From JABJAG01 sp038137215 (GTDB lineage: Bacteria > Pseudomonadota > Alphaproteobacteria > UBA6615): DNA of 19,708 bases. A model generated the notes under the pieces. That model made no database searches and was not told the DNA's origin. It saw nothing but the letters and a program-made list of their open reading frames with translations. The DNA lies in the NCBI GenBank assembly GCA_038137215.1, contig JAYQBG010000037.1, positions 1-19,708 of the forward strand, written 5' to 3'. Below, piece after piece: positions 7,691 to 15,390 of this stretch. The position numbers were made by a program, and so were the translations under genes. Position 1 is the first letter of the stretch. Every line of letters starts with the position of its first letter.

Positions 7691-8845
7691 TCAGGCGGCC
7701 TTGCTCCAGAGCTGCTCCGAGGCCATGGCGGCACCTTCGGACATGGCCGCGAACTTCATCCAGACGATGTTGCGATCCACCTGCACACGTCCGGCGAAGG
7801 TGCCGAACCCGCAATCACCGCCGACCACCACGTTTTCGCGACCGACCACGCTCGCATAGTTCACAATACGGTCGCAGACCAGCTCGGGGTGTTCGACAAA
7901 ATTCGACGTGGTGTCGATGACGCCGGGAATGATGAACTTGCCATCGGGCAGTTTCACATCGCGCCAGACCTTCCACTCATGCTCGTGGCGCGGATTGGCA
8001 CCCGGGAAGGATACAGCGCCCGGTTTCGCACTCATGATGATATCGACGATATCGGCGAGCGGGACGTCCTCATGATGCGGTCCCATGGTGCTGGCCCAGC
8101 ACACATGCATCCGCATGGCATCGCTGGGAATGTCGCGGACGGCATGATTGAGCGCCTCGACATGCATGGCGATCTCCTTTCGGAAATCCTCCAGCGAAAG
8201 ATGCTTGAAAATCGTGTGGCGGCTGAGCGCCAGATCCGGGCAATCGAGCTGAAGCACCAGCCCGGCATTCACGATGGCCTCGTATTCCCGCTTCATCACC
8301 TCGGCCAGCGCGAAAATGTATTCTTCTTCGCTGCCGTAATGGAGATTGGGAAGAAAGCGCGCGATCTGCCCGGGTGAGGGGGAGGTCATGAACACATCCT
8401 CGGCCCTGGCCTGCCCGATAACGCTGGCGGCCCGGTCGATATCGGCCTGTGCGGAGTCCCAGTCCAGCCAGTCCACGGGGCCGGTACAGGCGGGCCGGTG
8501 GGTCAGGGGCGTTGCAAAGGGTTTGAGCATCTCGGTGAGTTCGGGAAACTCGTCCTCGTCCGCACTCATGGGGATTTGCTGGTTGGGGCCGTCATAACCG
8601 GTCAGGCGATCCTTCACATGGATCGTGTAGTCGGCGCGCCCCTGTTCACCGTCATTGATGATGTCGAGGCCCGCATCGACCTGTTTCTGCACCACCTCCG
8701 CAACAGCGCGGCTGACGGCCGCATCGAACCCTTCGGGTTGCGAGCCCGGTGTCTTCTCAGCCTCCATGAGAAAGTTCACCACATCCTTGGGACGCGGCAG
8801 GCTGCCAGTGTGGGTGGTGAGGATGCGCTCGGTGCTGCGTTTCAT
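7691..8845 (-). CDS. Cobalamin-independent methionine synthase (MetE C-terminal domain) family protein
   Basis: A 384-residue single-domain protein matching the C-terminal catalytic half of MetE rather than the roughly 750-residue two-domain enzyme. The start is MKRSTERILTTHTGSLPRP, typical of this stand-alone group. Likely zinc ligands are His247 and Cys249 (MHVCW) and Cys345 (GGDCGFG). Members move methyl or alkyl groups to or from thiols, and some are coenzyme-M or methylthiol enzymes. Without the N-terminal domain a role as the housekeeping methionine synthase is unlikely. ATG 8845 follows CGGGAA. It is divergent from the broken serine hydrolase gene and forms no obvious operon with the cytochrome c gene 45 bp downstream. 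Confidence 0.85.
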   Translation of the reverse strand: MKRSTERILTTHTGSLPRPKDVVNFLMEAEKTPGSQPEGFDAAVSRAVAEVVQKQVDAGLDIINDGEQGRADYTIHVKDRLTGYDGPNQQIPMSADEDEFPELTEMLKPFATPLTHRPACTGPVDWLDWDSAQADIDRAASVIGQARAEDVFMTSPSPGQIARFLPNLHYGSEEEYIFALAEVMKREYEAIVNAGLVLQLDCPDLALSRHTIFKHLSLEDFRKEIAMHVEALNHAVRDIPSDAMRMHVCWASTMGPHHEDVPLADIVDIIMSAKPGAVSFPGANPRHEHEWKVWRDVKLPDGKFIIPGVIDTTSNFVEHPELVCDRIVNYASVVGRENVVVGGDCGFGTFAGRVQVDRNIVWMKFAAMSEGAAMASEQLWSKAA

Positions 8846-8986
8846 GATGTTCCCGTGACTATTTGACGAAGGTTACCTGGGCGCAGACTAGCACGGGTCT
8901 TTAAGGGTTTTGCGAGTGGGTTTGCCGGAATAGTGATTTTTGATCATCGTAAATCGAACCGGATGCAAGATTGGGGAAGGGCGCGG

Positions 8987-9912
8987 ATGACCGTTCATGG
9001 AAGTTGCAACGCTGATTTCGCGGCGGTTGGCGAGGCATTCGAAGAGAATTTTGACTTGCGCGGCGAACTCGGGGCTGCCGTATGCGTCTATCGTGACGGA
9101 GAACGGGTGGTGGACCTGTGGGGCGGTCACCTCGATTGGGAAAGCACCGCGCCCTGGCGGGCCGATACCATCGTCTGCATGGCGTCTGTCACCAAGAGCA
9201 TGACCGCGCTATGCCTGCATATCCTGATTGAGCGCGGCGAGGTCGAACTCGATGCGCCGATGGTCCGGTACTGGCCGGAGTTCGCGCAAGCCGGCAAGGC
9301 CGGCATCACGGTGCGGCAGAGCCTTGGTCATAATGACGGCGTGATCTTCAACGATGCCTCGCGTCCCGGAGACTGGCTTGACACGGATGCAATTGCTTCC
9401 GCCATCGCAGCACAGGCGCCCGAATGGGAACCCGGGACGCGCGGGGCCTACAATTCTTTCAACTACGGCTTCCTGATCGGCGAGATAGTCCGGCGGGTGA
9501 GCGGGCGCACGCCCGGTGAATTTTTGGCGAAGAAATCGCCGCACCGCTGGGAATTGACTACCAGATTGGGGTGCGTGAGGACGAGCTGACGCGAGTGTCC
9601 AATCTCTATCCCAATCCGGAAAGTGTAACGATGAGTTCCTTCAGTGATCCGACCACGAAGCTGGCACGGGCCTGGCATTCGCTTCCGGCAAGAAGCGACA
9701 CGCTCGGCCCGTTCAATCGCGCAGAATTTCGAACTGGTGAGTTTCCGTCTGCAAACGGCACCGGAAACGCGCGCGCGATCGCCAGGGTCTATGGAGCGCT
9801 GGCGGGTGGCGGAGAAATCGATGTTGCGCGCGTCTGGGCGCCGGAAACGGTTTCGCAGATGCGGGAATTACAATGGGACGGGGTCTGCGGGATCACGGAC
9901 CGGCCGTTCCGG
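8987..9912 (+). pseudogene. Serine hydrolase / class C beta-lactamase family, frameshifted and lacking its 3' end
   Basis: This is the N-terminal part of an EstB-like serine hydrolase. ATG 8987 follows GGGGAAGG at 8973-8980. The nucleophile motif S-V-T-K is at residues 67-70, and a Tyr-containing GAYNSFNYGFLIGE stretch follows around 153-166. At the T5 run 9521-9525 the frame breaks: adding one T restores EFFGEEIAAPLGIDYQ, exactly what the family expects, and the protein then continues in frame 1 to about RELQWDGVCGITDRPFR. There, near 9905-9917, homology stops and the second dctM begins. About the last quarter of the hydrolase is missing. As written it encodes no working enzyme. The T-run indel may be a sequencing error, but the loss of the 3' end is not explained by it. 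Confidence 0.85.
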
Positions 9913-10928
9913 CCAACGCGATCTTTGCGTCGATCACCGGTTCGTCGATCGCCTTGGCTTCGGTCTTCACCCGTGTGGCAATTCCCGAGATGCGCCGTTT
10001 TGGATACCAGCCGCGCTTCACGGTGGGTGTGGTCGCCGGGTCATCCGTCCTTGGCATGCTGATCCCGCCCAGCGCGATGCTGATTATTTATGCCATCGTG
10101 ACCGCACAGTTGGTCGGGCGGATGTTTATCGCCGGTATCATTCCCGGAATACTGCTCGCAGTGTGTTTCGGAATCCTGATCCTGTTTCTGGCCTTTGCCT
10201 TTCCCAAATATGTCGGTGGTCAGGAATTCGCCAACATCGCTGCGGAAGACTGGGCGAACCTGACCTGGTGGGATCTCATCAAGAAGATCATCCCGGTCGT
10301 CATCCTGGTGCTGGTCGTTCTGGGCGGCATCTATGGCGGTGTGTTTACACCCACGGAAGCGGGTGCAGCCGGTTCGCTTGCGGCGCTGGTCATCGCGCTG
10401 ATCAAGTGCAAGTTCGGTTGGCGCGATCTCTGGGAAGTCCTGGTCGAGACAGGCTACATCACGGCAACAATCCTCTTCCTGATTACGACGGCGTCGATGT
10501 ACAGCCGGATGCTGGGCGTGGCGGCGCTGCCGACCGTCTTCGGGGAATGGCTAGCCAGTTTCGATCTGACCCTGACCCAACTGATGATCATCTATGTGCT
10601 GCTGATGGTTTTGCTGGGAACGATCATCGAGACCGCTTCGATTATTCTGATTGTAGTGCCGATTTTTCTCGTGGTGCTCGACAGCTTCAATGTCGATCTA
10701 GTCTGGTTCGGCATCATCACGGTGGTCGGAGCCGGGATCAGTCTGTTGACCCCGCCACTGGGGATTTCGTGCTCCGTGATCAAGAGCGCGATCAACGATC
10801 CGAGTGTCACGCTGGCGGATATTTTCGCCGGGGCTTTCCCGTTTGCAGTGACCATGTTCCTGGTGCTGATGGTGTTGATCGCCTATCCGCAACTCAGTCT
10901 GATCCTGCTCGAACTGGGCTATGTCTGA
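9911..10928 (+). pseudogene. Second dctM, 5'-truncated (C-terminal two thirds of a TRAP large permease)
   Basis: From ANAIFASITGSS on, the translation follows DctM to its natural end, including the signature GMLIPPSAMLIIYA and the C-terminal TPPLGI loop. It aligns with the intact DctM (3012-4352) from that protein's residue 107 or so, so about 106 N-terminal residues and the start are missing. It is clearly a different paralogue. An ATG at 9873 opens the frame, but the residues before ANAIF are hydrolase DNA read in another frame. Its natural dctP and dctQ partners are not next to it. The catabolic genes begin 81 bp downstream, so an intact TRAP set may once have headed that operon. Confidence 0.88.
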
Positions 10929-11009
10929 CGACGTTTCCTGCGTCTACCCGTCTGGTTTTCCTTGGGATGTTTCCGCATAATCAACGGGAGTTAACACCCG
11001 AGGGAACAA

Positions 11010-12081
11010 ATGCAGATTTTCAAGGACCGACTTCCGTATTCCGCCATTGTCGACCGCCCGGCCTGGAAGTTGCCGGACGGCAAGCGCATGGCGGTCTGGA
11101 TCATCGCCAATGTCGAGGACTGGGACATTTCCCGGCCGATGCCACGCACGGTTCTGCCGCCTCCCATGGGCGTGCCTCTTCTTCCCGATTTGCCGAACTG
11201 GTCGTGGCATGAATACGGCATGCGCGTCGGGTTCTGGCGCATTCGCGATGCCCTGCGCGATCGCGGGATCAAGCCGACCATGGCGATCAACGGCCGTGTC
11301 TGTAAGAACTACCCCCGAATTGCCGAGGCNNNNNNNNNNCGTGCTCCCCGCGACCCTCGGGGAGCGGCTCAGCATGCGCGAGCTCGCGTGGCTGCTCGGC
11401 TCCCTCGCCCTGCTCCTGCTCGTTCTGCTCGATGGGCAGCTCGACCGTGTCGATGCCGGCGTCCTGCTGGCGGCGTTCGTGCTCTACCAGGTCCTGGTGC
11501 TGCGCAAGCCTGGGGAGGAGGGTGAGGCTGCGCTCGAGCTGGACTGGGAGTTCATGGGGCATGGTTATCTGCAGGGTCCGATGCACAAGCACGACGATCA
11601 GCAGGAACAGATCGACCGGGCTGTCGCGGCCATCGAAAAATTCTCCGGCAAGAAGGTGCGCGGCTGGGAAAGCCCGGGCCTGACCGAGACCTTTCAGACC
11701 ATCGACTATTTGCGCCGGGCGGGCGTGGAATATGTCGCCGACTGGGTGCTCGATGATCAGCCGGTCGAGATCGAGACGACGGAAGGTCCCATGTTGTCGG
11801 TGCCCTATACGGTGGAAACCAACGACATCACCATGATGGCCCTGCAGCAACACTCCTCGGACGAGATGTTCAAACGCTCCAAGGATCAGTTCGACCGGCT
11901 CTATCAGGAGAGCGAGGACTCCGCACGGGTCATGTCGATAAGTCTGCACATGTATCTCACCGGCGCCCCGCACCGGATCAAGTATTTCGAGGATATCCTC
12001 GACTACATCCTGGGTCATTCGGACGTGGCGATCGTGCCGGGTGAAGAGATCATGGACTGGTATCGCGCAGCGCACGCTTAG
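11010..12081 (+). CDS. PuuE-like polysaccharide deacetylase family protein, interrupted by a gap and foreign DNA
   Basis: A NodB-fold hydrolase of the allantoinase PuuE-like group, which acts on C-N bonds of acetyl groups or cyclic amides. ATG 11010 starts MQIFKDRLPYSAIVDRP. The metal-site region VEDWD lies at about residues 34-38, and the histidines in WEFMGHGYLQGPMHKHDD follow the interruption. At 11329 the sequence runs into ten N and then 189 bp of unrelated high-GC sequence. Removing 11330-11528 joins the two halves in frame as RIAEAALELDWEFMGHG and gives a 290-residue protein of normal family length. The gene is therefore probably intact in the organism. The next gene follows after 23 bp. 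Confidence 0.88.
11330..11339. other. Assembly gap (10 N)
   Basis: A run of exactly ten undetermined bases, the usual scaffolding placeholder. It sits inside the deacetylase coding sequence at the left border of the foreign segment. Confidence 0.99.
11340..11528 (+). other. Foreign insert: fragment resembling a Na+/Ca2+ antiporter
   Basis: In the frame of the downstream half, the segment reads as a hydrophobic protein fragment with MRELAWLLGSLALLLLVLL then DGQLDRVDAGVLLAAFVLY and a QVLVLR end. This resembles a transmembrane hairpin of CaCA-type sodium/calcium exchangers. GC is about 70 percent or more, well above the flanks. It has no place in a NodB fold. It ends at GAGGC (11524-11528), which repeats GAGGC at 11325-11329 just before the gap. 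The likely explanation is a chimeric contig end from another genome. The antiporter call rests on resemblance only. Confidence 0.7.
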
Positions 12082-12104
12082 ACGACCTGCAAGGACAATC
12101 CAAC

Positions 12105-13034
12105 ATGGCTTTGCTTCTGACACCGCCGGTGCAGGGAACGCTCGAACAGTGGCGTGACGGTATCCTGGAGGAAATACCCGATCTCGAGATTCGGCTCTGG
12201 CCGGATGTGGGAAATACTTCGGAGATCGAGTATCTGCTGATCGGGCGCTTCGACCTCGCCGATCTACCCGAATTGCCGAACCTCAAATTCCTGATGCCCA
12301 TGTTTGCCGGGGTCGATCATCTGGTCGCGCATCCGAACATGCCCGCTGTTCCGATCATCCGGACCGGACCGCCCGAAGGCGATCCGGCAATGACGGAGTA
12401 CACGGTGCTGCATGTCCTGCGCCATCACCGCCATATGCCGGATTACCTGGCGCAGCAGCGTCAGAAAATCTGGAAGGTCATTCCCCAGAAGCTGCCGCGC
12501 GATCAGCGCGTCGGTTTCATGGGCTTCGGCACCATGGCCGAGCCGCCGGCACGGGTGCTGCATTCTTTGGGTTTCGACGTCGCGGCCTGGACGCGGACGG
12601 AAAAAACGGACGTCGACATCGCGATATATGCCGGGCCGTCCGGTCTGGTGTCCTTTCTGTCGCGCACCGATATCCTGGTCTGCCTTTTGCCGCTGACCCC
12701 GGAAACCGAGGGAATTCTGAACGCGGAGAATTTCGCGCATCTGCCGGAAGGCGCGGCTGTCATCAATCTGGGGCGCGGCGCGCATCTGGTGGATGACGAT
12801 CTGATCGCCGCGCTGGACAGTGGCCATCTTTCCGCGGCGACGCTGGATGCAACAAAACCCGAGCCGCTGCCCGAGAGCAGCCCGCTCTGGCTCCATGGAC
12901 GTGTTACGATCATGCCGCATACGGCGCGTCGGGTGCGCCCTGATACGGTTGGCCCGCAAGTGGCGGAAGCCGTTCGACGCGATCGCGCCGGACAACCGCA
13001 GCCTTGGGCTGTCGATCTGACAGCGGGTTACTGA
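12105..13034 (+). CDS. D-2-hydroxyacid dehydrogenase, GhrA-like (glyoxylate/hydroxypyruvate reductase family)
   Basis: A 309-residue NAD(P)-dependent 2-hydroxyacid dehydrogenase of GhrA length. The nucleotide-binding loop is GFGTMA at residues 140-145, with Ala145 in place of the usual last Gly. The catalytic residues are Arg224 (NLGRGAHL), Glu253 (KPEPLPESSPLW) and His272 (MPHTARR). The family reduces glyoxylate, hydroxypyruvate or other 2-keto acids. It sits between the PuuE-like gene (23 bp upstream) and the MhpD-like hydratase (12 bp downstream), so the three form an operon. The product of one neighbour may be its 2-keto acid, but this is inference. Confidence 0.9.
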   Translation: MALLLTPPVQGTLEQWRDGILEEIPDLEIRLWPDVGNTSEIEYLLIGRFDLADLPELPNLKFLMPMFAGVDHLVAHPNMPAVPIIRTGPPEGDPAMTEYTVLHVLRHHRHMPDYLAQQRQKIWKVIPQKLPRDQRVGFMGFGTMAEPPARVLHSLGFDVAAWTRTEKTDVDIAIYAGPSGLVSFLSRTDILVCLLPLTPETEGILNAENFAHLPEGAAVINLGRGAHLVDDDLIAALDSGHLSAATLDATKPEPLPESSPLWLHGRVTIMPHTARRVRPDTVGPQVAEAVRRDRAGQPQPWAVDLTAGY

Positions 13035-13046
13035 ACGGAGAGAAAA

Positions 13047-13841
13047 ATGCCACTGACGACGGAACAAGCCGAGCAGGCTGCCGACATCATTCACAACGCG
13101 TTCGAGGCCCGTACCACGATTGACGGGTTGCCGGATGAATGTGCACCCGCCAACGCAGCGGATGCTGTGATGGTTCAGGAAAAATTACTCGCCAAGGTTA
13201 GTTTGCCGGCGGCCGGGTACAAGGCCGGGTTCACCAATCCGCCGATGCTGGAGAAAGCCGGGCCGGACGGTCCGATGGCGGGCGTGATGTTCCGCGATTT
13301 CACGATCCCCAGCGGCCAGTCCCTCAAGCGCGCCGATGTCGGGACAGGCGCGCTGATTGAAGCCGAAGTGGCGTTCCACATGGGCAGCCCGCTTCCAGTC
13401 CGGGATGCTGACTATCGTGAGGAAGAGCTTCTCGACGCGGTGCAGAGCGCGATTATTGCGATCGAGGTCGCCGTGCCGCGTTTCGCGAATCCGCTGGGTC
13501 AACCCATCCCGTATCTGGCTGCCGATAACGGTGCGGCGCTGGCCTTTGTCTGGGGCGCCGACATTCCCGATTGGCGGAATCGGGATCTGAAGCTTCTCGA
13601 TATCGAGCTGCTCTTTGACGGTGCCGTTGTTTCCGAGGGTATGCCCGTTGAAGCCCGCTGTGATGAAGCCTGGGCGCTTGCCTGGACGGTCAATCATTTC
13701 AGAGAGCGTGGTATCGCCATCAAGGCAGGTGATTTCATCACCACGGGCGCAGCGGCCGCACCCAAACCGCTTGGCACCGCCAAAGACGTGGTGGCGCGTT
13801 TTGCGGGAATAGGTGAGGTGGCTTTCACCGTCGAAGACTGA
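13047..13841 (+). CDS. 2-keto-4-pentenoate hydratase / MhpD-like (fumarylacetoacetate hydrolase superfamily)
   Basis: A 264-residue enzyme matching the MhpD group in length and layout. The metal ligands fall at Glu105 and Glu107 (IEAEVAF) and Glu140 (IEVAVPRF), in line with those of E. coli MhpD, and Lys59 lies in GYKAGFT. Members add water to 2-hydroxypenta-2,4-dienoate or decarboxylate oxalocrotonate in meta-cleavage pathways, but many relatives act on other enol acids. No ring-cleavage dioxygenase is visible here, so the substrate is open. ATG 13047 follows ACGGAG. The protease gene starts 2 bases after its stop. Confidence 0.9.
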   Translation: MPLTTEQAEQAADIIHNAFEARTTIDGLPDECAPANAADAVMVQEKLLAKVSLPAAGYKAGFTNPPMLEKAGPDGPMAGVMFRDFTIPSGQSLKRADVGTGALIEAEVAFHMGSPLPVRDADYREEELLDAVQSAIIAIEVAVPRFANPLGQPIPYLAADNGAALAFVWGADIPDWRNRDLKLLDIELLFDGAVVSEGMPVEARCDEAWALAWTVNHFRERGIAIKAGDFITTGAAAAPKPLGTAKDVVARFAGIGEVAFTVED

Positions 13842-13843
13842 TC

Positions 13844-14605
13844 GTGCTGCGCGTATGCCTTGCCATTGTCGCGTTCCTGTTCCTCGGGGCGGTCGTCCAG
13901 GCCCAGGCTCAGGACGCAGATCTGGAGGCGCTGAAGAAGCGGCTGTTTCCCGGTATCAAGGGCGAAGACAACCGGCGGATTATCGACTCCAGTGACTATC
14001 CGCGGAGCGCCATAGGGCGAGTGAATTCACGCCTCGGGGGATTTTGTACCGGGACCGTGATCGGCCGGCAGGAGGTCCTCACGGCAGCTCATTGTTTGTG
14101 GAACAAGCGGACACGCCGATGGCTGGGGCCAGATGCTCTGAATTTCCTGGCTGGTTACAGACGTGGGGAATTCATCGCCCATGGAGAGGTGGTCGATTAC
14201 CGCCTTGCCGATCCGGCTATCACGCCGGAAGACGGTGCGCGATTTCGGGCCCTTGACTGGGCCATTTTGCGGTTGGCAGAACCGATCGATGAAATCACGG
14301 GAATTCTGCCGCTCGGCCGGTCCGGAACTCAGGTGCGCGAATATCTGCAGGCTGGCTATAGCCGCGACAAGCCGCATATTCTGACCCTCGATGAGGGGTG
14401 CGAGGTCGATGACCGGCCGCGCGCGGACCGGCTGTTGCTGCACAAATGCGATGCGGTCAGCGGCGATAGCGGTTCGCCGATATTGGGCATTTCCGGTGAT
14501 GAACTCGTGGTGCTCGGTGTGCATATCGCGACCCGGCGTCCGCGGTCAGGAGAGAGTACGGGAATTGCAATTCCGGTCGATTCCGTTGTGACCGGAGGAC
14601 GTTAA
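13844..14605 (+). CDS. Secreted trypsin-like serine protease (S1 family)
   Basis: A 253-residue protease with a signal peptide (residues 1 to about 22: MLRVCLAIVAFLFLGAVVQA). The catalytic triad is His83 (LTAAHC), Asp138 (LDWAILRL) and Ser209 (GDSGSP). Cys68 and Cys84 can form the disulfide around the active-site His, and Cys186 and Cys202 a second one. It would act in the periplasm or outside the cell. The GTG start at 13844 follows two bases after the hydratase stop, so translation is probably coupled. A protease is an unexpected partner for these metabolic genes, and it may simply ride on the operon. Confidence 0.88.
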   Translation: MLRVCLAIVAFLFLGAVVQAQAQDADLEALKKRLFPGIKGEDNRRIIDSSDYPRSAIGRVNSRLGGFCTGTVIGRQEVLTAAHCLWNKRTRRWLGPDALNFLAGYRRGEFIAHGEVVDYRLADPAITPEDGARFRALDWAILRLAEPIDEITGILPLGRSGTQVREYLQAGYSRDKPHILTLDEGCEVDDRPRADRLLLHKCDAVSGDSGSPILGISGDELVVLGVHIATRRPRSGESTGIAIPVDSVVTGGR

Positions 14606-14680
14606 ACACGACTGCCTCTTGTCCCGGCGTGATTCATGCCATACCTCTCAGGGACAACGAAAAATGGATAGTGTCCCGAT

Positions 14681-15280
14681 ATGGCCGAAGCTGACGCAAT
14701 CACCACATCTCCTGTACTCGATGCGCTAATCAACCGTGCGTCGATGCCGCCACGACTGTTCAGCGATCGTGTGCTGCCACGCGAGGACATCGAGAAGATG
14801 CTCGAAGCCGCCATGAGCGCGCCCGATCACGGCGCGGTCCGGCCCTGGCGGTTTCATATCGTCGAAGGAGAGGCGCGCAACAAGCTCGGCGATCTGTTTG
14901 CCGAGGTGCTGTTGGACCGCGACCCCTTTGCACCGACCAGCGCCATCGAGAAGGCCAAGGGTCGTCCCTTACGCGCGCCGGTGATCATCACGGTCTGTGC
15001 GAAGGTCGATCCCTCCCGTGCGCCCAAGGTGCCGGTGGTCGAACAGATCGTCACCGCTGCTGCGGCCATGGAACATGTGGTGATTGCCGCCCAGGCTATG
15101 GGCTATGGCGCGATCATTCTGACCGGGCCGAATGCCCAAGCCGGCAAGGTACGCGCGGCCTTCGGCTGCGATCGTGAAGACGAGCTTCTGGGATTTATCT
15201 ATATCGGCTCTCCGGTCGAGCCCACGCCCGTCAAGGAACGCCCCGACGCCGGCGAGTTCACCAGCGACTGGACGGGTTGA
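14681..15280 (+). CDS. Nitroreductase family protein (YdjA-like)
   Basis: A 199-residue FMN-dependent oxidoreductase of the small nitroreductase group, similar in length to E. coli YdjA. The FMN-binding regions are NRASMPPRLFSD near the N-terminus, SAPDHGAVRPWRF at residues 46-58, and a C-terminal GFIYIGSP strand. Natural substrates of this group are mostly unknown. It lies 75 bp after the protease gene with a weak ribosome site, so it may have its own promoter. A REP-like palindrome follows it. Confidence 0.9.
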   Translation: MAEADAITTSPVLDALINRASMPPRLFSDRVLPREDIEKMLEAAMSAPDHGAVRPWRFHIVEGEARNKLGDLFAEVLLDRDPFAPTSAIEKAKGRPLRAPVIITVCAKVDPSRAPKVPVVEQIVTAAAAMEHVVIAAQAMGYGAIILTGPNAQAGKVRAAFGCDREDELLGFIYIGSPVEPTPVKERPDAGEFTSDWTG

Positions 15281-15307
15281 ATTCTTTCAGCTGAAGACAG
15301 AAACGAC

Positions 15308-15371
15308 TCACCCTGAGCTTGTCGAAGGGCGAGGCGTCTCCAACTTATGCTTCGTCAGGCTCAGCATGAGG
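15308..15371. repeat. REP-like imperfect palindromic element
   Basis: The left arm CCCTGAGCTTGTCGAAGGG (15311-15329) faces an imperfect right arm (15348-15369) that contains CTTCGTCAGGCTCAG. About 16 of 22 positions pair. This is the CCTGAGCTTGTCGAAGG-type extragenic palindrome widely scattered in alphaproteobacterial genomes. It lies between the convergent nitroreductase and lactonase genes, where such elements often act as transcript ends. No second copy was noticed in this window. Confidence 0.75.
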
Positions 15372-15390
15372 CAGTTGTCGTTTTTCGGGG

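Noticed and set aside
11325..11528. Transposon-like target-site duplication (GAGGC at both borders)
   Set aside because: The insert has no terminal inverted repeats or transposase sequence and abuts an N-gap; chimeric assembly explains it better.
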